This document shows positions 46,701 to 54,616 of a DNA stretch of 64,000 nucleotides, piece by piece. A model generated the notes under the pieces. That model was given only the letters and a program-made list of their open reading frames with translations, was not told where the DNA came from and ran no database searches. Numbering within the stretch: the stretch's first letter is position 1; every line of letters starts with the position of its first letter. This DNA is from Spirosoma aureum (lineage in GTDB: Bacteria; Bacteroidota; Bacteroidia; Cytophagales; Spirosomataceae). Made by a program: the position numbers and the translations under genes. The stretch lies in assembly GCF_011604685.1 (NCBI RefSeq), contig NZ_CP050063.1, forward strand, positions 8,783,001 to 8,847,000. Direction: 5' to 3'.

Positions 46701-49334
46701 GGCGATAAGGCCAGCGTTCTTTTCAAGGCCCCCTTCGATGGTAAACTTTTGGTAACTGTCGAACGAAACCGTGTGATCGAACACCATTGGTTAACAACGA
46801 CCAATAAATCAGCCGAGTGGAGTTTTTCGGTCGGGGCTGAGCATCTGCCCAATGTATACGTTACGGCAACACTGATTCGGGCCATTGATTCGGGCGCGGG
46901 TACAAATCTGCCTCTGACAGTAGCCCATGGTTTTGCTCCCGTATCGGTTGAAGATGCAGATACGAAACTACCCATCACGATTACCGCAGCCACGCAATCG
47001 CGCTCGAAAACGAAACAAACGATAAAGATCAAGACCGCTCGGAATGCACAGGTAACAGTTGCCGTAGTCGACGAAGGAATTCTGCAACTGAAGAATTTTA
47101 AAACGCCTGATCCACACGGATTCTATTACCAGAAACGGGCGCTCGAAGTAGGTAGCCATGACCTGTATGCGTTGCTTTACCCCGAACTCTCGCTTCTTTC
47201 GTCGTCCAGCGTTGGGGGCGATGGCTATGATCTTGAACGGCGGGTCAATCCACTCAGCAATGGCCGGGTGAAGCTGGTTGCGCTCTGGAGCGGAATTCTG
47301 GATACCGGACTGGATGGAGAAGCCGAGTTCACCGTCGATATTCCCCAATTTTCGGGTGATCTGCGAGTAATGGCGGTATCCTACAAAGACAACGCCTTCG
47401 GATCGGCAAACACCAACATGAAAGTAGCCGATCCAATTGTGATCAGCACTGGCGTACCCCGTTTTCTTACCCCCGGCGACCAGGTAGAATTGCCCGTTAA
47501 TCTGAGCAATACAACCAAACAACCGGCCACTGTTACGGCCCGGCTTACCCTGACCGGTCCCCTATCAGCGGATAGCCTGACCACGCAGAAACTAACCATT
47601 CAGCCCGGCCGCGAAAGCCGTACCATCTTCCGGATCAAGGCAAACCAGACTATTGGCCCTGGCGCCATTACGGTTACGGTTAATGGCTTGGGTACATCCA
47701 TGCGGGGCGAAACGTTCACCGAAAAAACGGACATAACTGTTCGCCCGGCGGCTTCGTTACAGAAATTTACGCTATCAGGTGCCGTTGTCGGTGGAAAAAC
47801 GCAAACCCTGACATTGCCCGGCAACCGTGCGACGGACCGTTTCCTGCCCGGAACATCCCGGACGAGCGTTACACTCAGTCGGTCGCCAGTGGCTCAGTAC
47901 GGCAAAGAGCTGTCGTTTTTGCTAGGGTACCCGCATGGTTGTATTGAACAGACGATTTCCAAAGCTTTTCCACAGATCTATTTCGCCGATTTAACCAAAC
48001 AGCTTGGGGCCAATACGTATTTCGTTCGGGCTGGTGATAGTGACCTGAATCCATCTACCAACGTTAGACAGGCCATTCAGAAGATTGAGGGATTACAGGC
48101 TCAGAATGGCGGATTTTCGATGTGGTCTGGTCAAACAGAAGTCGATGAGTGGGCCACAGCCTACGCCGTGCATTTCCTGAGCGAAGCCCAGGAAGCAGGT
48201 TATGAGGTTCGGAGTTCGGTGCTCAGTTCGGCTCTCGAGCATTTAACCAACTTCGCCAACAACCCCGCGACTGAAAATGCCATTTCTTTCGATGAGGCTG
48301 GTGGACGAACGGTGAAAAAAGTAGCCAGCCGAACCAGTATTTATGCGCTCTACGCGCTGGCTGTGGCAGGTAAGCCAAACCGCTCGGCCATGAATTATTA
48401 CAAACAGAATGCGGGTTCGCTAACAACCGATAGCCGCTATCTGCTGGCTTCGGCATTCTTTCGGGTTGGCGATACGCGCAGCTTTACAGCGCTATTACCA
48501 AAACGATTCACGGACAACACAACCGAACGGCAAACGGGTGGCAGCTATGCCTCACCCCTGCGGAACCTCGCCCTTGTGCTCGACGCCCTTGTAGACACCG
48601 ATCGCGATAATTTGCAGGTACCAGCGCTGGCTCGTCAGCTCTCAAATGCATTGCGCCAGTCGAGTTACCTCAACACACAGGAAGCAGCCTTCGCCTTTTT
48701 AGCACTGGGTAAACTGGCTCGTCAAACGGCCAACAGCACCGCTACGGCGACTTTAACAGCTGGCGGAAAATCGCTCGGTGCGATGAACGATGCATTTCTG
48801 AACATTAAACGTGTACCAGGCAGTCAACCATTGACTTTAAGTACCAAAGGCGCTGGCAATGTGTATTATTTTGTCCAGAGTGAAGGCGTTCCGGAAAATG
48901 GCAGGATTACCGAAGAGGATAATGGTCTGCATGTTCGTCGGGAGTTTCTTGATCGCGACGGGAATCCGCAACATGAGATTCGGCAGAATGATCTGGTCGT
49001 TGTAAAAATCACACTGGCAAGCACCAACGGCTTAGAGGTCGAGAATGTCGTTGTAACCGACTTGCTACCTGCCGGGCTGGAGGTGGAAAATCCACGACTG
49101 ACGGAACAGCGCGATATGCCCTGGATCAAGAGCCCGACCAATCCTGACCATTTCGACTTACGCGACGATCGAATTAATTTCTACACTACGGCCAGCGGCA
49201 AGGAACGAACCTTCTATTACCTAGCCCGAGCCGTTTCAAAAGGCCGATTCGTACTAGGCCCTGTTTCGGCCGATGCGATGTATAATGGCGATTACCGAAG
49301 CTACAATGGAGCAGGTGTTTTAGTGGTCAATTAA
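43788..49334 (+). CDS. Alpha-2-macroglobulin family lipoprotein with thioester
   Basis: A 1848-residue periplasmic protease-trapping protein of the bacterial A2M (YfhM-like) group. The N-terminus MKTRLFRLSRIGGLFLLILTPFLFLLNC is a signal peptide with a probable lipobox Cys. MG domains follow: FVYGDRDIYRPGETIHFNTV is the MG2 signature region, and VEEFIPDRIKVDV lies next to it. The thioester motif GYPHGCIEQ (Cys1385 to Gln1388) opens the alpha-helical toroid (GGFSMWSGQTEVDEWATAYAVHFL). A DUF11-like/MG10 C-terminus ends the protein. Its pairing with pbpC is classic: PbpC repairs the wall while A2M traps invading proteases. Confidence 0.95.
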   Translation: MKTRLFRLSRIGGLFLLILTPFLFLLNCSRLSFNEVTVVGRNFGDEVQQTQNLTFSFNKNVGPTAKLDEWDSTQYVRFIPAVRGKFKWTAPNELVFSPAVAFNPATDYRAELTDDILKRSDQQDLKVSGDDIAFHTPYLQLTGTESWWAKSKETGQPVARTRLNFNYPISSAEVSTKLGISSEDKPLTTQVAQSDAPTSVALILANAPAQKNEQPLTIKLDKGIKIPNTAYVSKDVIEETGTLPSRYKIDIVDVQTSFENNRAGAGPQGVVRVITTQELQPGELSRYYTIQPQVETTVELTENGFIIHGNFSETDTYVLTLTDQIRGTLGTKLNEPVTRDLFFGKMPASIQFANKQALYLSSKGARNIGLAIVNVPKVQIKIAKLYENNILNYLRSDRYEEYAENADGQWKPSGAFNYSDDESGDLSDVLVSKTVETADLPKVRGVSALNLALPEHTKNLGEHPLRGVYLVTVGSKDEAYLRASQLVSVSDIGLVARQTKDEVLIWANSIQTAEPLQGVELTLVSSNNQSVYTLKTDGSGFARFEKVAEKAPGFKIALITAKLEAPDNDDFNFLFLPDTQVETSRFDVEGKRDNESGFDAFVYGDRDIYRPGETIHFNTVIRSQTWASVGEIPVLIRLLMPNGREFRAFRKTTNAQGAVTTDIPLDPAAVTGSYTIEVLNANNVLLTSQAVSVEEFIPDRIKVDVLSDRTSYKSGQTITLSATALNLFGPPASDRAYEMELQLKRKVFAPKGFGDYNFDIPNETTFPKDLRQGRTNANGQATERFPIPALYQDIGVLEGKLFVTVFDENGRPVNRLRRFDVLTQDTFFGVRLPDRYVATNAPVAAELVAVDPTGAIRQSASASVEVIRYDYQTVIEKKNDQIKYTTKRREKSVYSNTLIFKAGKAGFRYVPTTSGEYEIRVRRPGQSDASAISYAATGFYAYGYGSTSASSFEVSQEGQVLMTLDKPIYQTGDKASVLFKAPFDGKLLVTVERNRVIEHHWLTTTNKSAEWSFSVGAEHLPNVYVTATLIRAIDSGAGTNLPLTVAHGFAPVSVEDADTKLPITITAATQSRSKTKQTIKIKTARNAQVTVAVVDEGILQLKNFKTPDPHGFYYQKRALEVGSHDLYALLYPELSLLSSSSVGGDGYDLERRVNPLSNGRVKLVALWSGILDTGLDGEAEFTVDIPQFSGDLRVMAVSYKDNAFGSANTNMKVADPIVISTGVPRFLTPGDQVELPVNLSNTTKQPATVTARLTLTGPLSADSLTTQKLTIQPGRESRTIFRIKANQTIGPGAITVTVNGLGTSMRGETFTEKTDITVRPAASLQKFTLSGAVVGGKTQTLTLPGNRATDRFLPGTSRTSVTLSRSPVAQYGKELSFLLGYPHGCIEQTISKAFPQIYFADLTKQLGANTYFVRAGDSDLNPSTNVRQAIQKIEGLQAQNGGFSMWSGQTEVDEWATAYAVHFLSEAQEAGYEVRSSVLSSALEHLTNFANNPATENAISFDEAGGRTVKKVASRTSIYALYALAVAGKPNRSAMNYYKQNAGSLTTDSRYLLASAFFRVGDTRSFTALLPKRFTDNTTERQTGGSYASPLRNLALVLDALVDTDRDNLQVPALARQLSNALRQSSYLNTQEAAFAFLALGKLARQTANSTATATLTAGGKSLGAMNDAFLNIKRVPGSQPLTLSTKGAGNVYYFVQSEGVPENGRITEEDNGLHVRREFLDRDGNPQHEIRQNDLVVVKITLASTNGLEVENVVVTDLLPAGLEVENPRLTEQRDMPWIKSPTNPDHFDLRDDRINFYTTASGKERTFYYLARAVSKGRFVLGPVSADAMYNGDYRSYNGAGVLVVN

Positions 49335-49435
49335 TGTGCCTGCTTTTGGCCATGCGTTTCGTTGTGGAGTGTTCATTTATCTCTACAGTTTTTAGGGCAA
49401 TAGCTTCCCCAGTTTAGTGCTTAGTTGTGCCTGAC

Positions 49436-49475
49436 GGCTCAAAAAACGGTGTGGTACGTTTTTTGAGCCTTTTTT
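49436..49475 (+). terminator. Intrinsic terminator after the alpha-2-macroglobulin gene
   Basis: GGCTCAAAAAACG pairs with CGTTTTTTGAGCC around an 8-nt loop, followed by TTTTTT. It lies 102 nt after the stop codon and 31 nt before the next start. Confidence 0.9.
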
Positions 49476-49505
49476 GACAACATACCAACAAATGATACTA
49501 ACGTT

Positions 49506-50765
49506 ATGGAAAGGAAAACATGGGTTGTAGCCGCTATGCTGGCAGCTATGACAAGTTTGTCGTCCTGCGCTTCGTTTGAAAGCTGGCTCTATGGCGGCTC
49601 GAAAAACAGTCGACAGGATATGGTACAGCGGGATCGCACGAGTGATACCCGTGACTCGCGACGACGTTCGTCGGATGATATGGACGAACGCACCAGCCGG
49701 AATCGTGACGATAGGCAAGATGAACGTGTGAGTCGGAATGATTCGCGCGACTATAACTCGTCGAATTCTTACCGAAACCCATATCGGTCATCTGATGACC
49801 GGGACGACCGGCCAAATCGTGTATCTGATAGCGATTCTTACAACAATCGCTACAATGATCAATCGTATGATCGCCGTGATTCCTACAGCAATGACGACCG
49901 CGATCGCAACTCCAACTCAAGAGACTCTTATAACGACCGCTACTCCAACAACCGCAGCAATTACGATGATCGGGACTCACGCGACTCGTATGGCTACCGC
50001 TCTGATAACAACAGTTATCGGGATAGAAATAATTATGGCAGCACATACGACAACCGGGATAATGGCCGGGATTCGCGCCGTTATGATGACCGAAACGATC
50101 GATCCAGCAGCAATGATCGACGTGATTCCGATCAGCGTTATGATGATCGCAGTAACCGCAATGATGACCGGGATTATCAACGCGACGATCGGGACAACCG
50201 TCGGGATGATGATCGCTATAACAACGATAGTGACCGTAATAATCGGGGTGGTTTAAGCAATCTGTTTGATCGTCGGGATCGGGATGATCGCGACAACCGG
50301 AATGATGATCGGGATAGAGATAGCCGTCGCGATGATCAGCGGAACGACGACCGCGACAGCCGAAACAGTCAGAACAGCCGGAATGATGATCGCGACAGTC
50401 AACGCGACGACCGCGACCGGCGCCAGGATAGGGATCGTGATAGCCGAAACAGCCGCAATAATGATCGATACAGTGACGATCGAAAGGATCTGTCTGACCG
50501 TATTTCGGAGCAGATGGACAAGCTCGACGACCAACTCGAAGATGCCAAAGCCGAGGTAAAAAACGAAAGCCGTAAAGATCGGAAAGCACGTGAAGACCGG
50601 ATCAACGATCTCGAGGATAAACGTCGCCAGTTGTCAGACTCCTATTACAAAGTTCAGCGGTCGGGCGAAGATGATTTCAAAAAAGTGAAACGCGAAGCCA
50701 ACCGCACAGTCGACGATATTGAAGATGCCATTGAAAAAATGGGCGATAAGATTGACAAAAAGTAA
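49506..50765 (+). CDS. Asp/Arg/Asn/Ser-rich low-complexity lipoprotein with C-terminal coiled coil
   Basis: A 419-residue protein. The signal peptide ends at a lipobox (MTSLSSC, Cys21). Residues about 35-325 consist almost entirely of Asp, Arg, Asn, Ser and Tyr in irregular DDRD, RDSR, NDDRD and DNRD units, a mixed-charge disordered chain. Residues about 330-419 change to a Lys/Glu/Asp heptad-like helix (ISEQMDKLDDQLEDAKAEV, RINDLEDKRRQLSDSY), probably a coiled coil. Reading frame and terminators on both sides support a real gene. I do not recognise a family. The repetitive GATCG-type codons also leave a 347-codon shadow frame open on the minus strand (49546-50589). Confidence 0.85.
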   Translation: MERKTWVVAAMLAAMTSLSSCASFESWLYGGSKNSRQDMVQRDRTSDTRDSRRRSSDDMDERTSRNRDDRQDERVSRNDSRDYNSSNSYRNPYRSSDDRDDRPNRVSDSDSYNNRYNDQSYDRRDSYSNDDRDRNSNSRDSYNDRYSNNRSNYDDRDSRDSYGYRSDNNSYRDRNNYGSTYDNRDNGRDSRRYDDRNDRSSSNDRRDSDQRYDDRSNRNDDRDYQRDDRDNRRDDDRYNNDSDRNNRGGLSNLFDRRDRDDRDNRNDDRDRDSRRDDQRNDDRDSRNSQNSRNDDRDSQRDDRDRRQDRDRDSRNSRNNDRYSDDRKDLSDRISEQMDKLDDQLEDAKAEVKNESRKDRKAREDRINDLEDKRRQLSDSYYKVQRSGEDDFKKVKREANRTVDDIEDAIEKMGDKIDKK

Positions 50766-50788
50766 TCATTTGTTGGTACTATCCGTCG

Positions 50789-50819
50789 GGACTGGTCTGA
50801 AAGGCCAGTCCTTTTTTTT
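50789..50819 (+). terminator. Intrinsic terminator after the Asp/Arg-rich lipoprotein gene
   Basis: GGACTGG and CCAGTCC form a stem with a 9-nt loop, followed by eight T. Confidence 0.88.
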
Positions 50820-50841
50820 GCCTGAACGTATCAATGTCCTG

Positions 50842-50868
50842 CAAACCACAAACCACAAGCTATATTTG
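50842..50868 (+). promoter_or_regulatory. Tandem CAAACCA words followed by a -7 element (likely leaderless mRNA)
   Basis: Two heptamers CAAACCA (50842-50855) lead into TATATTTG (50861-50868), a perfect TAnnTTTG match. The ATG follows only 4 nt later, so transcription would begin at or next to the start codon. No TTG lies at the -33 distance. Confidence 0.55.
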
Positions 50869-50872
50869 CAGT

Positions 50873-51382
50873 ATGGCATTAATAAAACCTGTTCATGGGA
50901 TTCATCCCACGTTTGGCGACAATTGCTGGTTTGCTGAAAACGCTACCCTTGTTGGCCAGATCACGATGGGCCGCGATTGTACGGTCTGGTATAACGCTGT
51001 TGTGCGGGGTGATGTTAATTCGATCATATTTGGCGACCGCTGTAACGTTCAGGATGGAGCCGTAATACATTGTACGTACCAACGGCATAAGACCACAATC
51101 GGCAACTACGTATCGATCGCCCATAATGCGATCGTACATGGCTGCACCATCGAAGACAAAGTGCTGATCGGAATGGGAGCGATAGTTATGGATGGAGCCG
51201 TAATCGGAACAGGAAGCATCGTTGCCGCCGGAGCTATCGTTACCCAAAATACAATAGTACCACCCGGTTCAATCTACGCCGGAAATCCGGCCCGATACCT
51301 GAAAGCAGTTTCGCCCGAACAGGAAGAAATATTCATGCGTACTGCCAATAACTATGTCATGTACGCAGGTTGGTTTAAATAG
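50873..51382 (+). CDS. Gamma-carbonic-anhydrase-like hexapeptide-repeat protein
   Basis: A 169-residue left-handed beta-helix protein of the gamma-carbonic anhydrase (YrdA/PaaY-like) group. The ATG at 50873 (MALIKPVHGIHPTFG) is chosen because the family begins here; the frame to 50834 covers the promoter. Hexapeptide repeats run from ATLVGQITMG to GAIVTQNT. The zinc ligands expected of the family are His66 (DGAVIHCT), His84 and His89 (SIAHNAIVHGC). Not all members show CO2 hydration, so enzymatic activity is probable rather than proven. The next gene follows after 89 nt. Confidence 0.92.
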   Translation: MALIKPVHGIHPTFGDNCWFAENATLVGQITMGRDCTVWYNAVVRGDVNSIIFGDRCNVQDGAVIHCTYQRHKTTIGNYVSIAHNAIVHGCTIEDKVLIGMGAIVMDGAVIGTGSIVAAGAIVTQNTIVPPGSIYAGNPARYLKAVSPEQEEIFMRTANNYVMYAGWFK

Positions 51383-51471
51383 GCTCATGGCAGCTAAAAC
51401 GTCAGCATTATTGCTGCTCTGGCTACCGGTCAGCCCAGCGCAAACTGAATCCTGCGTACCCTTCTCAGCAC

Positions 51472-52089
51472 ATGGATGACTTTTTAATTTACCTCCGCTT
51501 GGGTTTCGACCATATTACGGACCCCAGTGGTTATGATCACATTTTATTTGTCATTGCCCTTTGCGCCGTTTATACACTCAGACAATGGCGACAGGTACTT
51601 ATTTTAGTGACCGCTTTTACAATAGGTCATTCGATTACCTTAGCGCTGGCTACACTCCAGCTCATTACCTACAAAACCGCGCTGATCGAATTACTGATCC
51701 CGATCACAATTCTTATCACAGCCATTACGAATTTCTTTTTTCAGGAGACGAAATCGCGGTCGCTGGTTTCGTCGAAACAATCGGGACGTCCCTGGCGCTA
51801 TGGATTGGCACTGGCATTCGGGCTGATTCACGGCATGGGATTCTCCAATTATCTGCGTAGTCTGTTAGGTCGAGAAGCCGATATCGTTAAGCCATTACTA
51901 GCATTTAATATTGGGCTGGAACTTGGGCAACTGGTTATTGTCAGTATCATACTGGCGATTGCCTATATCGTGCTTGACATACTCCGAAGCAGCCGACTTC
52001 GCTGGACACTGATTGTATCGGGTATGGTGGCCGGAATGGCTTTATCGCTCATTATTAATAACGAGTATTTGAGCGAGTTACTGAAATAA
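51472..52089 (+). CDS. HupE/UreJ-family membrane protein
   Basis: A 205-residue inner-membrane protein with about six helices (ILFVIALCAVYTL, VLILVTAFTIGHSITLAL, LLIPITILITAITNFFF, YGLALAFGLIHGMGFSNYL, LVIVSIILAIAYIVL, LIVSGMVAGMALSLII). His/Asp residues in FDHITDPSGYDHILF, TIGHSITL and LIHGMGF fit the metal (nickel/cobalt-type) transport signature of the HupE/UreJ group. No hydrogenase or urease genes are near, so the transported ion, if any, is unclear. Confidence 0.8.
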   Translation: MDDFLIYLRLGFDHITDPSGYDHILFVIALCAVYTLRQWRQVLILVTAFTIGHSITLALATLQLITYKTALIELLIPITILITAITNFFFQETKSRSLVSSKQSGRPWRYGLALAFGLIHGMGFSNYLRSLLGREADIVKPLLAFNIGLELGQLVIVSIILAIAYIVLDILRSSRLRWTLIVSGMVAGMALSLIINNEYLSELLK

Positions 52090-52194
52090 GATTACCGCTC
52101 CTCCTTTAGCACCTTATTCTCATCAAAATACAGATCGGGTATACATCTTTTTTTTGTATTTTTAGCCCTTCTGTCAACAACTATAATCCAATTT

Positions 52195-54591
52195 ATGCAA
52201 AAGATAATTTTGCTGGTAACGAGTTTAACCATGTCAACATGGTATGCGCAAGCTCAGGCACCAACTCCTTCGACCCAACATGCCAACACGCGCTTTGAGC
52301 AGCTTGGGCCGATATTGCCTACACCCAACACATTTCGAACAGCCTCTGGTGCGCCCGGAAAGGATTATTATCAAAATCGTGCCGACTATGATATTAAAGC
52401 TACGCTCGACGATACCAATCAGAAAATAACTGCATCTGAAACGATTACTTACCATAATAATTCGACGGATGCGCTTCCCTATATCTGGCTTCAGCTCGAT
52501 CAGAATCTGTTCAAGCCTGATGCCACTGGCCGAACATCACAAACCAATAGCATCAGTGCCGAACGCGGATCATCGTTTCAGCAACTGGGTGCCATGACGG
52601 CTCTCACTAATAAAGATTACGGGCAGAAAATCACTTCTGTTCGCGATCAGGCCGGGAAGCCAATTAAATATACCATTAACCAGACCATGATGCGGATCGA
52701 TTTACCGCAGCCACTGGCACCAGGGAAATCGTTTGTCTTTTCAATCGACTGGAACTTCAAAATTGTTGACGTTAAAAGTGTTGGCGCCCGGTCGGGTTAT
52801 GAATTCTTCCCAAAAGATGGCAATTACGTCTATGAAATTGCTCAATGGTTTCCACGGCTGTGTGCCTATAGCGATGTGACCGGCTGGCAAAACAAGCAGT
52901 TTCTGGGCCAGGGAGAATTCACGCTGATTTTTGGCAATTATAAAGTTGCACTGACAGTTCCCAACGACCATGTCGTTGGCGCTACCGGCGAACTTCAGAA
53001 CCCAACACAGGTTCTGACCTCCACGCAGCAAAAACGCTGGAACGAGGCAAAAGGTCGGGGCGATAAGCCGGGCGAAAATCCCGTGCAGATTGTGACACAG
53101 GCCGAAGCTGAAGCGGCCGAAAAAGCCAAGCCAGGTGATGTTAAAGGGACCAAAACCTGGATTTATAAGGCTGATAACGTCCGTGATTTTGCCTTTGCCA
53201 GCAGTCGGAAATTCATCTGGGATGCGCTTCAACCAAACGTAGAAGGGAAACGAGTTTGGGCAATGTCATTATACCCTAAAGAAGCCAATCCACTTTGGGG
53301 CCAGTATTCTACCCGACTTGTGGCCCATACGCTCCGCTCCTACTCAAGTCGGACCATTGCTTATCCGTATCCAGTAGCCTACTCCGTTCACGGACCCGTT
53401 GGCGGCATGGAATATCCCATGATTTCGTTCAATGGCGCTCGCCCTGAGTCAGATGGCACCTATTCGGAGGGCACCAAAAATTTCCTCATTTCGGTCGTTA
53501 TTCACGAGGTTGGGCATAACTTCTTTCCGATGATCGTCAACTCCGACGAACGGCAATGGTCGTGGATGGACGAAGGCTTAAACAGTTTTCTGGAGGGGCT
53601 AGCCTGTCTGGAATGGGATGCTGATTTCCCTGCACACGGTATCGATCCTCAATATATTGTGCCGTATATGCAGCTCGATTCCACGCAACAGGTCTCAATC
53701 ATGAGTAGCTCGGATAATATTCCGAGAAATACGTTCGGACCAAATGCCTATACAAAACCTGCTACGGCACTGAACATTCTTCGGGAGACGGTAATGGGCC
53801 GTGAGCTGTTCGATTATGCCTTTAAAGAATATGCCCGTCGGTGGGCCTTCAAATCGCCCGAGCCGGCCGATTTTTTCAGAACCTTGGAAGACGCATCGGG
53901 TGTTGACCTCGACTGGTTCTGGAAAGGCTGGTTCTTTAGCGTTCAGCCCGTTGATCAGTCGTTGGTAAAAGTTGATTGGTTTCAGACTAATTCGCAGAAT
54001 CCGGAAATAACGAAGGCCGAAGCCCGGAAAGCGGCTCAACAACGATTAAATACGATCAGCAAACAACGCGACGCGCTGAGCAAGGATGAGACCGTCGTTG
54101 CGCAGGACAGCAGCATGCGTGACTTCTACAATCGCTATGATCCCTATGCGGTTACCGATGAAGATCGCAAAAAGTATCAGGATTATCTGGCCTCGCTCTC
54201 GGCCGAAGAACGTCTACTGGCCGAAGCCGGTACAAATTTCTACACACTGTCACTCAAAAATAAAGGCGGCATACCCATGCCGGTCATTGTCCGGATGGAG
54301 TTTGAAGACGGCACCGACTCAGTAGCTCGCTTTCCGGCCGAAATCTGGCGCTTCAATGACGTATCGATTAAAAAAGTAATCGCAACGTCTAAGAAAGTGA
54401 AGCAATGGACGCTCGACCCTTATTATGAGATCGCAGACATCAATACTGAAGACAATACGTTCCCGCCAATGGCACAGCCAACGCGCTTCCAGTTGTTTAA
54501 GCAACGACAGGGTGGAGGAGCAGCTGGACCTAATCCAATGCAGCAACAACGTCAACAATCACCGGCCAGGCAAGGAACCGGTCGAAATTAA
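52195..54591 (+). CDS. M1-family (gluzincin) metallopeptidase, copy 1
   Basis: Exported zinc aminopeptidase-type enzyme of 798 residues with a signal peptide (MQKIILLVTSLTMSTWYAQAQA). The N-terminal beta domain is typical (YDIKATLDDTNQKITASETITYHNNS). GGMEYPMISFNG corresponds to the exopeptidase GAMEN-type loop. The zinc site is HEVGHNFFPMIVNSDERQWSWMDEG (HExxH near 437 and the third ligand Glu in WMDEG). The C-terminal helical part is followed by a Gln/Pro/Gly-rich tail. It lies 25 nt upstream of a close paralogue, clearly one operon. Confidence 0.92.
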   Translation: MQKIILLVTSLTMSTWYAQAQAPTPSTQHANTRFEQLGPILPTPNTFRTASGAPGKDYYQNRADYDIKATLDDTNQKITASETITYHNNSTDALPYIWLQLDQNLFKPDATGRTSQTNSISAERGSSFQQLGAMTALTNKDYGQKITSVRDQAGKPIKYTINQTMMRIDLPQPLAPGKSFVFSIDWNFKIVDVKSVGARSGYEFFPKDGNYVYEIAQWFPRLCAYSDVTGWQNKQFLGQGEFTLIFGNYKVALTVPNDHVVGATGELQNPTQVLTSTQQKRWNEAKGRGDKPGENPVQIVTQAEAEAAEKAKPGDVKGTKTWIYKADNVRDFAFASSRKFIWDALQPNVEGKRVWAMSLYPKEANPLWGQYSTRLVAHTLRSYSSRTIAYPYPVAYSVHGPVGGMEYPMISFNGARPESDGTYSEGTKNFLISVVIHEVGHNFFPMIVNSDERQWSWMDEGLNSFLEGLACLEWDADFPAHGIDPQYIVPYMQLDSTQQVSIMSSSDNIPRNTFGPNAYTKPATALNILRETVMGRELFDYAFKEYARRWAFKSPEPADFFRTLEDASGVDLDWFWKGWFFSVQPVDQSLVKVDWFQTNSQNPEITKAEARKAAQQRLNTISKQRDALSKDETVVAQDSSMRDFYNRYDPYAVTDEDRKKYQDYLASLSAEERLLAEAGTNFYTLSLKNKGGIPMPVIVRMEFEDGTDSVARFPAEIWRFNDVSIKKVIATSKKVKQWTLDPYYEIADINTEDNTFPPMAQPTRFQLFKQRQGGGAAGPNPMQQQRQQSPARQGTGRN

Positions 54592-54616
54592 CCAAGAACT
54601 TAACTTCCAATAGACT

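Noticed and set aside
45960..46787. 275-codon minus-strand open frame
   Set aside because: It lies wholly inside the alpha-2-macroglobulin gene on the other strand, with no family resemblance; the plus-strand gene has clear motifs throughout.
49700..50480. Repetitive DNA suggestive of a tandem or CRISPR-like array
   Set aside because: The repetition follows codons for D, R, N and S in one open frame, without constant repeat units or spacers.
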